Below are positions 1 to 8,504 of a DNA stretch of 64,000 nucleotides, piece after piece (position 1 is the stretch's first letter; every line of letters begins with the position of its first letter). This DNA is from Chitinophaga rhizophila. Its GTDB lineage: Bacteria; Bacteroidota; Bacteroidia; Chitinophagales; Chitinophagaceae. A model generated the notes under the pieces. The model saw only the letters and a list, made by a program, of their open reading frames with translations, was not told the origin of the DNA and made no database searches. Location of the stretch: NCBI RefSeq assembly GCF_019492185.1, contig NZ_JAICCF010000005.1, forward strand, positions 372,001-436,000, written 5' to 3'. A program made the translations under genes and the position numbers.

Positions 1-207
1 AGCGTCAAAGTCGTAGAATTTCGTGCGGCCATGGTAACCTTCTGTCTGCAGCAACATCAGGATATTGTTCTTGTGCCGGTTCTTCACATTATTACAGATA
101 AAGTGCAGGTCCAGCCGGGACGTGTCTGTGCAGTTCCGGACCAGCGACGTCAGGGTGGCACCCAGTCCTTCAAATGAGAGAAGGTCGATTACAAATGCAA
201 TATGCAT
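1..207 (-). CDS. Glycosyltransferase, family-8-like, 5' end only
   Basis: The first 69 codons of a minus-strand gene that runs off the left edge. The protein begins MHIAFVIDLLSFEGLGATL and continues with a segment (SLVRNC...LHFICNNV) that fits the N-terminal beta-alpha-beta of GT-A fold glycosyltransferases, closest in my reading to family 8, which transfers sugars from nucleotide-sugar donors. The metal-binding DxD motif would lie beyond the window, so donor and acceptor cannot be judged. The start is the ATG at 205-207; no strong ribosome site is seen. The family assignment rests on general pattern only. Confidence 0.55.
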   Translation of the reverse strand, partial: MHIAFVIDLLSFEGLGATLTSLVRNCTDTSRLDLHFICNNVKNRHKNNILMLLQTEGYHGRTKFYDFDA

Positions 208-410
208 GGTTATGAATTATAGAATAACTATGGTGATCGTTCGCTTATTTAATCAGTTGGCAGCGTACGGGTTAAACAATGTGTGCAGCCATTAACGGCG
301 CTGATATAAAAATACGTGAAAGTACCGCAACACGATTGCAGTCGTGAAAGGCGCAGACAGATAAAGCTGGCTGGAACAGACAAGCAGCAACACTGACGCT
401 GTAAAAGCAC

Positions 411-449
411 AGCGTCCGGTACCAGTCTTGTAAACTGATACCGGACGCT
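411..449 (-). terminator. Hairpin terminator of the NHL/CBM9-like gene
   Basis: Fifteen-base arms AGCGTCCGGTACCAG and CTGATACCGGACGCT pair with one G-U wobble around a 9-nt loop. The hairpin begins 22 nt past the stop of the minus-strand gene at 471. A short T-stretch (CTTTTA) follows on the minus strand. The rest of 208-470 holds no recognisable gene. Confidence 0.6.
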
Positions 450-470
450 AACATGATTCGGTATGACCGT

Positions 471-3400
471 CTATTGCTTCTTAAACCGGAACGACCCCCA
501 CAGGTTAGGGGACAAGAGCGCTTCAGAAGGTACATCTGCTGTTATACCTGTCGCTTTATTGCTCCAGTATAGCCGTGACGTTGTCTCTCCCTGGCTGCCT
601 CTCAGAATGCCTATATCACCCTTAATCTGCAAGCCGTCTACCGGTTGGATACCCAATACCGCTAAAGGCACAGAAAGCTCGTAATTGCCCTCAGAACCGG
701 CAAACTGCACCTGACTACTGATATTATCCACCCTATCGAAAGTAATCGTCCTGGAAGGAGAGGAGAACGGCACCTTATCATCTGATTTTGTTCCGGGTAC
801 TACTGCCTTATACAGCAATGCCTGGGGCTTACCATTGACCATACTTACCAGCAGGCGGTAATCTCCTGCAGCGGCTGTACGACGTGCCGGGTCTGCCTTT
901 GGATTAGAAGAGCCGATCATTATGTCGAGTGCTCCACCTGTTTTGAACGGGGCCAGCGGCATTTCGCCGGAGTTATCAACCAATTTCGCATTGCCGGTAC
1001 GGAAAGCGGCATATAGCCGTCCGTTGGCTACCAGGAGTGCTGCTGATACATCATAGGGTTTGGAACTGGAATTAAAGTAGCCTTTTACGCCACGCTTATC
1101 GATATCTGCCCAGGAGGCTTGTGTCCAGTCATTCAGTTTACCATCCACTACGGGCGGTTTACTACTGATACTTACCTGCAAAATTTTCGGCCCTGCTGCC
1201 TGTTGCCGGGTAGCTGCTGCACTGGACATTGCCGACAAACTACGTTCTATCGAAGACTGGTTTACTGTCAGCTGTACATCTGGTAGCCTGGTCACGGTTT
1301 CAAAGCCGTCCAGCCTGACTACTGCACTGCGTGCTCCATCTACAAGATATATCTTACCGTCTTCTGCTGCGGTAATGCCTGGCCAGAAGTTCTCTTCTCC
1401 AAGGGTAATATTATCCAGCGACATGCCTCTTTTACCGGATGGCATACGCCATTGCTGCCCGCTACGCATATTCTTGAAAAGGGTGGCTACAAACAAGCCA
1501 TCCGCAGTAAAAACATATACATTACCATGGTTACCATTGATGGCCCATAATGGTCCCGCATTCGATCCTTTCGCTTCAAAGAAGCCGCCCAGTAAACGGG
1601 TGGTACCAATCAGCTGTCCTGCCTGGTCTGCTTCGGGTGCATTGTGTGATGCGTGCAACCCGGGCCAGAGACTCGGATAGCTCCACATCGGTACGCCATT
1701 TCTTACCCCACTTAACGACAGGTTGGAGTAGGGTTTAACGCCCAAAGTCACTACGCTCCAACCATCCGGGCCTTCCAATACCTGGTCGCCGCCCGATGAA
1801 GCTGGTGGCAATACTCCCTGCGCCAGTACTTTACCTTTCGTAATATCGTACATCGGTACACCTGCTTTTGACACCCCTGTCACTGTGAAGCGCATTGCTT
1901 TGTCATTCACGCGCGCGATACAGAAAGACAGGTCTGGCATAATCGTTACGCCACCGGTAGCGCCTTTCTGGTAGGTCACTTCTCCTGGTTGCGCCTTACC
2001 ATCTCCATTCTGGTCCTGCCAGATGAAGAAAGACTGTGCAGATGCGCCTTTCGCATTCAGGTTGACGCCCTGTGGCCAGCCTGATTTAAAAGCGTCTGTC
2101 TTCAGTAAGTCCCACTGTGATGCCTGGCCCATAGCTGCAACGGGCACTGCTATGCCATTACGCCTGATGAAAAGGAACGCGGTGGTCCAGCCATTGGTCG
2201 GACTACTATTATAGCAGTTAGTGAAGTATTGTTGTCCGTTATAGTACAGTGGTGTTTCAGGCGCTGCGCTCCGGAAGGCTAACGGCATATCATCTGCATC
2301 CGGGCGGTAGTACACCTGCTTCACAGAAGAGGTACCCGTCTGCCAGTTCAGTGCAAACTCCATAGCGCCACCTTCTTCGGTGTAATAGAAGCGGGATTTG
2401 TCTTTGGGGTCCAAAGCGCCGCCACCGCCATATTTCGGTGGGCCATAAAATGCGCGGATCAGTTTACCTTCCAGCGACCATACACTGACTCTTTTAGGCA
2501 GAAAATCCTTTTCAGTAACCCATAACTGCTGCTGTGCATCGATGGTGATGCCGGCAGGATTATTCATATGCTGCGGGTCATAGGGACCTGCGGCAGGTGC
2601 GCCGGGCGTGCCTATCTGACGGATATATTTGCCATCGGGTGCAAAGACTTTTACGGTATGGCTTTTACCACGGTCGCTGATATATATACGCCCACTGTTA
2701 TCCAGTGTGATGCCGAAAGGATCTTCCAGTCCACTACTGATCAGCGTCTGTCCTTTATTATCGGGTAATGAGCCGGAGAAGCGCAGCAATTGATTGCCAG
2801 CCAGCAGTAACAGCCTGCCATCTTTATCATAACACATACCGGTTGGTGCGTTGGCTTTGATACTATCTGTCAGTTTACTTTTGGCAATATCTGCAATCAA
2901 TATACGATTCCTGCCGGCCATACTAATCAGCGCAATGCCGTTATTCACGGCAAAGCCGGTAATGGTTTCTTTTACCTGTTCCAACGGTATAGCGCCAATG
3001 GAACGTTTTATCACCTGTTTAACGGAGTAATCATTCTTCTTATTAGCGCTCAATGCATTCAATCGCAGCTCTGCCAGGCCTGATTGTTTGTTTGTCTCCC
3101 AGGCTGACACCACATAGATATCATTGCCGGCAATAGCTTTCGGGCCTTTATCCGCAGCAATAAACGGCGCTGCTGTCCAGGCACCACCTACCCAGTTACG
3201 GCCTCCGCGCTTGCGGCCATTCATATCTATCCATGCAAGGCCGTCCGGACCTTCTGTTACATAACAGCCAAGTAGTACTGCTGGTTGTCCGGTAGGTGAG
3301 GCATTTCCCGGCACAAACAATGCTGCCTGTGGAGGGGTGTGATTGGCAAGCCATGCTCCTGTATGATCTTCGGTACGCCACGGTGGTGTACCGGGTGAGT

Positions 3401-3764
3401 AGGTGGCTATTTCATAATGTGCATTGATAGCGCCTCTGACCAGCCCGCGTACTTTGTACTGGCCGGGTGCAACCATCTTGCCTGGGATGTGATATACGCC
3501 GTGTTTTGCACCGTCGGCATCTCTGCCCAGGTCGTCCAGACCATCCCATTGCACGGAATTGGTACCGGCAGGGAAGTAAGTTTCTGAGATCAGGTTACGT
3601 ACCCTTGCACCATCACTGTTTTCGATCACCAGTGTTACATATCCGGGTTGCTTAAGTGTAAACTGAACGGGTATGGCAGCAGGTGTTTGTTGTGCTGTAG
3701 CAGAATAGCCTACTGAAAAAAGTAGTGTTAATAAAGACAGGTGTTTCTTAGTCATGGCTGGCAT
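471..3764 (-). CDS. Large secreted NHL/SMP-30-type protein with CBM9-like C-terminus
   Basis: A 1097-residue exported protein. The N-terminus has a Sec signal peptide (LSLLTLLFSVGYSATAQ). Residues about 30-110 resemble a FlgD-type Ig-like domain, with a VTLVIENSDGARVRNL strand pair and a VQWDGLDDLGR turn. The middle carries NHL/SMP-30-like blades such as DPFGITLDNSGRIYISDRG and NPAGITIDAQQQLWVTEKD. The C-terminal 220 residues open with PPVVDGKLNDWTQASW, the usual start of a CBM9-like carbohydrate-binding domain. It is probably a periplasmic or surface glycan-associated protein; no catalytic residues can be named. A second in-frame ATG at 3755 (MTKKH) is an equally good start and gives a cleaner signal peptide. 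It is monocistronic and ends before the hairpin at 411-449. Confidence 0.8.
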   Translation of the reverse strand: MPAMTKKHLSLLTLLFSVGYSATAQQTPAAIPVQFTLKQPGYVTLVIENSDGARVRNLISETYFPAGTNSVQWDGLDDLGRDADGAKHGVYHIPGKMVAPGQYKVRGLVRGAINAHYEIATYSPGTPPWRTEDHTGAWLANHTPPQAALFVPGNASPTGQPAVLLGCYVTEGPDGLAWIDMNGRKRGGRNWVGGAWTAAPFIAADKGPKAIAGNDIYVVSAWETNKQSGLAELRLNALSANKKNDYSVKQVIKRSIGAIPLEQVKETITGFAVNNGIALISMAGRNRILIADIAKSKLTDSIKANAPTGMCYDKDGRLLLLAGNQLLRFSGSLPDNKGQTLISSGLEDPFGITLDNSGRIYISDRGKSHTVKVFAPDGKYIRQIGTPGAPAAGPYDPQHMNNPAGITIDAQQQLWVTEKDFLPKRVSVWSLEGKLIRAFYGPPKYGGGGALDPKDKSRFYYTEEGGAMEFALNWQTGTSSVKQVYYRPDADDMPLAFRSAAPETPLYYNGQQYFTNCYNSSPTNGWTTAFLFIRRNGIAVPVAAMGQASQWDLLKTDAFKSGWPQGVNLNAKGASAQSFFIWQDQNGDGKAQPGEVTYQKGATGGVTIMPDLSFCIARVNDKAMRFTVTGVSKAGVPMYDITKGKVLAQGVLPPASSGGDQVLEGPDGWSVVTLGVKPYSNLSLSGVRNGVPMWSYPSLWPGLHASHNAPEADQAGQLIGTTRLLGGFFEAKGSNAGPLWAINGNHGNVYVFTADGLFVATLFKNMRSGQQWRMPSGKRGMSLDNITLGEENFWPGITAAEDGKIYLVDGARSAVVRLDGFETVTRLPDVQLTVNQSSIERSLSAMSSAAATRQQAAGPKILQVSISSKPPVVDGKLNDWTQASWADIDKRGVKGYFNSSSKPYDVSAALLVANGRLYAAFRTGNAKLVDNSGEMPLAPFKTGGALDIMIGSSNPKADPARRTAAAGDYRLLVSMVNGKPQALLYKAVVPGTKSDDKVPFSSPSRTITFDRVDNISSQVQFAGSEGNYELSVPLAVLGIQPVDGLQIKGDIGILRGSQGETTSRLYWSNKATGITADVPSEALLSPNLWGSFRFKKQ

Positions 3765-3876
3765 GGATTAGCTTTACCCACAGGTGCAAAGATAGTGCCT
3801 GAGCCTATAAAAAAGGGGGTCATTCCAGACTATCCGGAATGACCCTGCAAATCGCCGTGACTGTTGATATTACCAG

Positions 3877-4317
3877 TTATGCCGGCTGCATGTTAACTCC
3901 CGACACCGGGTGTGCAGTTATAGGTATATCAGTATTGCTGGTATTGAGTCGTTGCATTTTGCTCAGCATCATGATTTTCATCAGTTCTGCCTTACTTTTT
4001 GCGCTCTGCGCCATGTGCCCCTCAAACAGGTCGTCAATAGTCTGATGCCAGATCACCAGCCAGGCTGCAAAGTGTGCTTCCGTTAGCGGCGTCACATTAT
4101 TCAGCGCCATGTGTTTTGCCATAGGGTTGCCTTTGAATCCTGCTTTGCCGAAGAGCACCGTTTCCCAGAAGCTGTACATCACCGGCAGGTGCTTTTCCCA
4201 GTTTACTTTCGCAATATCATCAAAGATATATCCCAGGGCTTCGTGGTCTCTTACCTTGTTGTAGAAGGTATCTACAAGCAGCTGTACGTCTTCTGTGGTC
4301 TCAATGTCGTGTTTCAT
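3877..4317 (-). CDS. Group III truncated haemoglobin
   Basis: A 146-residue globin of the group 3 truncated class (Campylobacter Ctb type). Matching features are DTFYNKVRDHEALGYIF at the N-terminus, WEKHLPVMYSFWETVLFG around helices B-E, and TEAHFAAWLVIWHQTID, where the His of AHFAAWL is the likely proximal haem ligand. Such globins bind O2 or NO and are usually linked to nitrosative stress or microaerobic life. The gene follows a small membrane-protein gene by 15 bp, so the two probably form one operon. About 20 residues at the C-terminus (after LSKMQRLNTSN) extend beyond the globin core and are probably disordered. Confidence 0.85.
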   Translation of the reverse strand: MKHDIETTEDVQLLVDTFYNKVRDHEALGYIFDDIAKVNWEKHLPVMYSFWETVLFGKAGFKGNPMAKHMALNNVTPLTEAHFAAWLVIWHQTIDDLFEGHMAQSAKSKAELMKIMMLSKMQRLNTSNTDIPITAHPVSGVNMQPA

Positions 4318-4332
4318 AGTGCAATGTTGCGT

Positions 4333-4728
4333 TTAGTAAAGTATATAACAGCTGGCTATCACCAGTAGGTCTATCACCACGCCGGCCCAGAATACAGGTA
4401 CAGTTACCTTGGTAGGCATGGCGGCCAGATTGGTCGTTTCCGTGAGTACGAAGGCGATCAATACGGGTATCCACAGCTCAAACGGATTACCATGCCGTAC
4501 CACAATCATCAACGTAACCGGAACAAGCACGCATCCCTGCATGAAAAATGAAAATGCGAGCCATGCAAAACGGTACTGTTGCTGAGATGCTGCATATTGC
4601 ATGAAACGCGCCCAGAGACTGGCTGACCGGCTTGCTGTATAGGCAGTTGCCTGCGTCTGCGTATATTGTCTGGTAAGGATACTATCTGCTTTGCGTTTAT
4701 CTTTCAGGCTGATATGAATCGTTTCCAC
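4333..4728 (-). CDS. Small membrane protein upstream of the globin
   Basis: A 131-residue protein with a charged N-terminal 45 residues followed by about three hydrophobic segments (FAWLAFSFFMQGCVLVPVTL, WIPVLIAFVLT, VFWAGVVIDLLVIASCYILY). I do not recognise the family. It starts with GTG at 4726-4728; the first in-frame ATG lies about 42 codons further in, within the last residues before the hydrophobic part. It is the first gene of the globin operon and lies downstream of a promoter with an FNR-like box, so it may act in the same NO or low-oxygen response. That functional link is inference from position. Confidence 0.6.
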   Translation of the reverse strand: METIHISLKDKRKADSILTRQYTQTQATAYTASRSASLWARFMQYAASQQQYRFAWLAFSFFMQGCVLVPVTLMIVVRHGNPFELWIPVLIAFVLTETTNLAAMPTKVTVPVFWAGVVIDLLVIASCYILY

Positions 4729-4748
4729 AAATGTGTAATTTTATAACA

Positions 4749-4756
4749 CAAAGGAA
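4749..4756 (-). promoter_or_regulatory. Putative -7 box of the globin operon
   Basis: On the minus strand the sequence reads TTCCTTTG, one mismatch from the Bacteroidota -7 consensus TAnnTTTG. It would place transcription start near 4744, about 16 nt before the GTG start, and would put the centre of the palindrome at 4777-4794 close to -41. Confidence 0.4.
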
Positions 4757-4776
4757 CAAATCATTTGAACCCGGGT

Positions 4777-4794
4777 TTATGATCTGGATCATAA
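4777..4794. promoter_or_regulatory. FNR/CRP-like palindromic operator
   Basis: TTATGATCTGGATCATAA is a perfect inverted repeat apart from its two central bases. It contains TGATnnnnATCA, the inner core of the FNR site TTGATnnnnATCAA. It lies 9 nt before the ATG of the Crp/Fnr regulator and roughly 41 nt upstream of the predicted start of the divergent globin operon. That suits activation leftward and autorepression rightward. Confidence 0.7.
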
Positions 4795-4803
4795 AGACAC
4801 AAA

Positions 4804-5391
4804 ATGCTCGATTACGAATTACTCATACAGGCCGGAGCTGTTATACGCCATTTTAAGAAAGGGGATACCATCCTGCAGGAAGGGACGCATGCAAGGTTTT
4901 ATTTCCAGATAGTAGAAGGAGAAGTGAAGATGGTGAATACCGGAGAGAACGGACAGGCATTCATACAGGGTATCTTTAAACCGGGCAATAGTTTTGCAGA
5001 ACCACCTCTTTTCCTCGATGCGCCATACCCGGCATCTGCAATTGCTATCACAGATTGTAATGTTATTGTACTGGAAAAAGCCGCCTTACTTTCCTTACTA
5101 TCCGGCAATTTTTCCCAACAGATGCAGCTGTTAAAAAGCCTTTCGGAACGTATCTACTTTAAGTCAATGATGGCAAAGGAAATCAGCCTGTATGATGCGG
5201 GTCACAGGATACTTACGCTGATAGATTTTCTGAAAGAACGGGATGGTTATACAGATGAGTTATACCCTGTTACACTCACCCGGCAACAGATCGCTGATCT
5301 TACCGGTTTACGGGTAGAAACGGTCATACGGGCCATTAACTATCTTTTTGACAAGGAACTGGTCCGTAAGGGTCGGAAAATATACAGATAG
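4804..5391 (+). CDS. Crp/Fnr family transcriptional regulator
   Basis: A 195-residue regulator with an N-terminal cyclic-nucleotide-binding-like beta-barrel (about 10-115, FKKGDTILQEGTHARFYFQI), a dimerisation helix and a C-terminal winged helix. The recognition helix reads LTGLRVETVIRAI. The E-x-x-x-R spacing is that of FNR, which reads TGAT half-sites, although FNR has Ser where this has Ile. Only one cysteine is present (TDCNV) and there is no N-terminal Cys cluster, so an FNR-type Fe-S sensor is unlikely; a haem-based NO sensor of the DNR type or a ligand-free variant is possible. It is divergent from the globin operon, and the palindrome at 4777-4794 is its probable target. Confidence 0.85.
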   Translation: MLDYELLIQAGAVIRHFKKGDTILQEGTHARFYFQIVEGEVKMVNTGENGQAFIQGIFKPGNSFAEPPLFLDAPYPASAIAITDCNVIVLEKAALLSLLSGNFSQQMQLLKSLSERIYFKSMMAKEISLYDAGHRILTLIDFLKERDGYTDELYPVTLTRQQIADLTGLRVETVIRAINYLFDKELVRKGRKIYR

Positions 5392-5576
5392 TACCGTATT
5401 CTTAGCAGTGAAATACCCATATTGTTACCTGTTGCAGTCAACCGCCCCTCTGTTTTCATAACTTTCTCTTTTGTAGCAATTTATGGCATGTTTTTGTTCC
5501 CGGAAATATAGATAGTGATCAACCCAGGAAGATTAAAAGTTCGAGCATGCCAGTTAAACTCCCTCTTTACTGTTAG

Positions 5577-5795
5577 GTGTGTATATTGGTCACCGGCCTT
5601 TTTTTCTGTGGCACAGGGTCTAATTCCGGATCCGCAGATAGTTGCACTGCCTTATCCGATGGTACTGATATGATACCCTGTGATATCGGTGTTGACCTGA
5701 CACCTAAAGGCGCTAAGTCGGCCTCGGTCGTACCACAGGCAAAAGATGCGCAGGCGGTAGCGGCCAGTGATCTGAAAAAGGCTTTCGGAAAGTGA
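5577..5795 (+). CDS. Small hypothetical protein
   Basis: A possible 72-residue product starting at GTG 5577. It has a short hydrophobic start (MCILVTGLFFCGTGSNSGS) that could be a lipoprotein-like signal, then a polar tail ending DLKKAFGK. An in-frame stop lies directly before the GTG. A clear rightward terminator follows 20 nt after the stop, which suggests that a transcript ends here, but the protein shows no recognisable family. The upstream stretch 5392-5576 contains nothing else I can identify. Confidence 0.35.
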   Translation: MCILVTGLFFCGTGSNSGSADSCTALSDGTDMIPCDIGVDLTPKGAKSASVVPQAKDAQAVAASDLKKAFGK

Positions 5796-5813
5796 GCAAT
5801 ATAAACAAAGGTG

Positions 5814-5843
5814 AAAGGGTGCTTCTACGGGAGCACCTTTTTT
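5814..5843 (+). terminator. Rightward terminator
   Basis: The arms GGTGCT (5818-5823) and AGCACC (5832-5837) are flanked by AAA/TTT pairing and followed by a run of six T. It lies between the small ORF at 5577-5795 and the convergent esterase gene. Confidence 0.75.
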
Positions 5844-5856
5844 GTTAATAGCCGGC

Positions 5857-6669
5857 TTACTGCTTGTTAAAATGCTGCAATGCTCTATATACTGCGTTGT
5901 GCAGGATGGTCAGGTGGTTCTCTTTCGGCAGGAAACTGAAGTGGGTAAACAGGTGTTTCTTGCCGGTCTCCTGGAGTGCTGCGGCCAGACTACTTGCTAC
6001 ATCTTTCATCATATCCCCCTCTTCTCCCACAGCGATGAATATGTGTGTTTCCTTTGCAGGTGCTTTCGCCAGCAGGTCAGCCGCTTCTGTGAGTAAGGAT
6101 TCTGCATCCCACCAGAGACTCGGACTAACAATCACATAATTACTGAACAGGCCAGGCTGTTTCAGAAGAATCTCAGTGGCCAGTAAACCGCCAAGTGATT
6201 GTCCAATAAGTGTAGTCGAATCATTGACTTTATACTGCTGACGGATAAACGGCTGTAGCTCTTTCTCCAGGAAGGATATAAATCTGGCAGAGCCGCCGGT
6301 AGTAGGGTATTTCTGCCGGTCAGACATAATCCTTGTCGGATAGGTGAAATCCCGCTTCCTGTCTACATTGGCAATACCAACCACAATAGAAGGCGGCATT
6401 ATCCGGCTTATGGTGAGAAACTGTGTTAGTCCGGCGATATGTATAAAGTCTTCCGTTGCACCGCCATCCAGCAAATAGATCACAGGGTAGGTCCTGGGTG
6501 CTGCAGGTGTATAACCTTCCGGCAGATAAATATTCACGATCCTCTTTTCATTCAATACGGTTGATGACAGGGTATGCGTTACTCCCAGAGGGAAGGCAGT
6601 GGTTGTTTGCGCCTGCGCGCCTAACAGCAGGAATAGGAAAGACAGCAGCAGGACAGGAAATCGGACCAT
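5857..6669 (-). CDS. Secreted alpha/beta-hydrolase, esterase D family
   Basis: A 270-residue exported hydrolase with signal peptide VLLLSFLFLLLGAQAQ. The fold is that of the putative-esterase family (esterase D / Fes / IroE type): PRTYPVIYLLDGGATEDF near residue 60 and the nucleophile elbow GQSLGG with the catalytic Ser near residue 156. A conserved acidic region follows (VGEEGDMM), and the likely catalytic His is in KENHLTI near residue 250. Family members cleave ester bonds of small molecules, siderophores or carbohydrates; the substrate here is not evident. It is monocistronic, and its start ATG is at 6667-6669. Confidence 0.85.
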   Translation of the reverse strand: MVRFPVLLLSFLFLLLGAQAQTTTAFPLGVTHTLSSTVLNEKRIVNIYLPEGYTPAAPRTYPVIYLLDGGATEDFIHIAGLTQFLTISRIMPPSIVVGIANVDRKRDFTYPTRIMSDRQKYPTTGGSARFISFLEKELQPFIRQQYKVNDSTTLIGQSLGGLLATEILLKQPGLFSNYVIVSPSLWWDAESLLTEAADLLAKAPAKETHIFIAVGEEGDMMKDVASSLAAALQETGKKHLFTHFSFLPKENHLTILHNAVYRALQHFNKQ

Positions 6670-7161
6670 AGGTAATTCAAAGTCTTGCTAATATATGTGG
6701 TTTTTATCTTATTTTGGAGGAAACACATCGCAGACCTATGAATATTTTACAGACGGCTGCAAGTTGGATCATTAGCAAGTCCTTTCATCTATGGCCAGTG
6801 CAGGCCTGATTGCACGCTCCCACCATGCGAAGCCTGCAAAACCCCTAGTCGGGTAGTAGTGTGGCGGTCTGTATGAGCGCCGCCGGCAAGTTAAAAGACG
6901 GGCTGTGCTCACCGGTATCACTTATGGACCGCTATATCTTCGCTTTGTATGATCAAGTCCACGTTGTCTTCGTCGCTTGTTCGTCGCTTGTTCGTCGCTT
7001 GGACTACCCGGGTTTATCTGTTCGTCTTTTTTTCATCTTTGCATATCTACAGATGCTATTATCAGTAACCGCCATAGGTTCGTCTGCACCCCGTTCATTG
7101 TTCGGCACAATATTTAGACATTATTCTGAGTAGTCTGTCAGCAACAGATCGTAGAACCCGA
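6670..7161. other. Intergenic region between divergent genes
   Basis: A 492-bp gap between the esterase and the outer-membrane protein gene. It contains the 11-nt repeat array described separately (6939-7004). The stretch 6745-6900 is GC-rich and has short complementary pieces (GCAGGC/GCCTGC, GTGC/GCAC), but no RNA family I recognise. A 90-codon open frame at 6861-7133 runs through the repeats and is not convincing as a gene. Confidence 0.5.
6939..7004. repeat. 11-nt repeat array, six units
   Basis: Six contiguous 11-nt units: TTCGCTTTGTA, TGATCAAGTCC, ACGTTGTCTTC, then GTCGCTTGTTC twice, and GTCGCTTGGAC. The same unit type and the same order TCAAGTCC-ACGTTnnnTTC-GTYGCTTG recur in the array at 37783-37914. 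The 11-mer GCTTGGACTAC at the right edge also occurs inside the array at 30830-31315. Confidence 0.8.
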
Positions 7162-8376
7162 ATGAAGCAATTTTCTCTGATAATAATACTTTTTTTTGCC
7201 CTACCGTACCTGGCCGTGGCCCAGAAAAAAGCCTGGCGTGATGAACCGGATGAGGATACCGTGCCGCATAAGGACGTGATAGACATCTTTAAGCGTGTCG
7301 TAAAGTATAAGCCTAAGCCACCCAAGAAAGGGAAACAGCGGGTATATTATTCCCTGTTGCCTGCTCCGGCCAACATACCCGGTGGAGGCGTGGCGCTGAT
7401 CACCTCTACAAATGCCGCATTTTATATGGGGTCAAGACGTACCACTAACCTGTCCAACGTCTCATTTGTGCCCTCATTCTCCTTTAAAGGCCGATTTTCT
7501 TTTGCCTTAAGGTCGAATGTCTGGTTCCAGGATAATGCCTACAATATGGTCGGCGATATCCGGTTTATTATCAATCCACAATACACCTGGGGTACCGGCA
7601 ATGGTGTGCCTGATGAGGAAAAGCAGCTGCTTGGCAACAACTATTTCCGGATATATGAAACGTTTTACAAACGCGTTACCAAACAGTGGCTGGTCGGTGT
7701 CGGATATCACCTGGACTGGCATTCCAATATAGGGATACGCTCTAATGATACTATACAGCTGGACAAGTTTGTGGGGTATAAGCATGGAACTGACGGCGGA
7801 CAAACAGTATCCTCCGGGGTTTCGTTGAACCTGTTGAAGGACTCCCGGCAGAACTCTATCAATCCGCAATCCGGCCACTATTTTAACGCTGTTTTCAGGA
7901 TAAATCCGACCTTTCTTGGTAGTAATGACAATTGGGAGTCGCTCTATCTCGATTACCGGAAATACATTCCAATGGGTACCGGCAGGGGGCAGAATGTGCT
8001 GGCTTTCTGGGGATATTACTGGACATCCCTCAGCAGCAGAACGCCTTACCTGGACCTGCCAAGTATTGGCTGGGATCCCAGTTTCAGGAGTGGCAGGGGT
8101 ATTGAGCAGAATCGTTTTCGTGGCCGTGGCCTGATAGACCTTGAGGCAGAATACCGACGTGATATCACAAAGAACGGATTGTTAGGTTTCGTGGTATTTG
8201 CCAATATGAATACGGTAACTGAAGGGGAAAGGTACCGGTTCACCCCGTTCCATCCTGCGGCCGGCGGTGGTCTGCGTCTTAAATTTAACAAGAAATCCAA
8301 TACCAACATTGCCATAGATTATGGACTCAGTAAGTATGGCAGCCGTTTCTCCATTAACCTGGGCGAGGCATTCTGA
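7162..8376 (+). CDS. BamA/TamA-like outer-membrane beta-barrel protein
   Basis: A 404-residue protein with signal peptide FSLIIILFFALPYLAVAQ, a short acidic/basic linker (EPDEDTVPHKD, KYKPKPPKKGK) and a C-terminal barrel rich in alternating aromatic strands. Sequences such as RFRGRGLIDLEAEYRRDI and GLLGFVVFANMNTV fit the surface-antigen (bacterial surface antigen/D15) barrel of the Omp85 superfamily. There are no obvious POTRA domains, so it is a short Omp85-like barrel that may handle lipids or proteins at the outer membrane. The barrel ends with SRFSINLGEAF, an aromatic C-terminus as expected. It is likely monocistronic. Confidence 0.75.
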   Translation: MKQFSLIIILFFALPYLAVAQKKAWRDEPDEDTVPHKDVIDIFKRVVKYKPKPPKKGKQRVYYSLLPAPANIPGGGVALITSTNAAFYMGSRRTTNLSNVSFVPSFSFKGRFSFALRSNVWFQDNAYNMVGDIRFIINPQYTWGTGNGVPDEEKQLLGNNYFRIYETFYKRVTKQWLVGVGYHLDWHSNIGIRSNDTIQLDKFVGYKHGTDGGQTVSSGVSLNLLKDSRQNSINPQSGHYFNAVFRINPTFLGSNDNWESLYLDYRKYIPMGTGRGQNVLAFWGYYWTSLSSRTPYLDLPSIGWDPSFRSGRGIEQNRFRGRGLIDLEAEYRRDITKNGLLGFVVFANMNTVTEGERYRFTPFHPAAGGGLRLKFNKKSNTNIAIDYGLSKYGSRFSINLGEAF

Positions 8377-8504
8377 TTACTGATGCGTACGCGCAACACT
8401 TTGTCCAGGTATCGTATGCTTTCGCTGTATATACTCACCTTTTTGCTGCTGCATTGTAAAATCTGAAGGCGGAAGTATTCCCGCATCTTTCTATATTGCA
8501 GCCC

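Noticed and set aside
6729..6900. Possible riboswitch or structured RNA
   Set aside because: Short complementary pieces are present, but no known riboswitch core could be recognised and it lies in a divergent gap without a clear downstream target.
6861..7133. 90-codon ORF in the gap before the barrel protein
   Set aside because: It reads through the 11-nt repeats, has no recognisable family and no promoter.
8383..8466. 27-codon ORF ending in a lipobox-like LLLHCKI
   Set aside because: It has a hydrophobic signal-like sequence but no mature part, no ribosome site and no terminator. It is probably chance.
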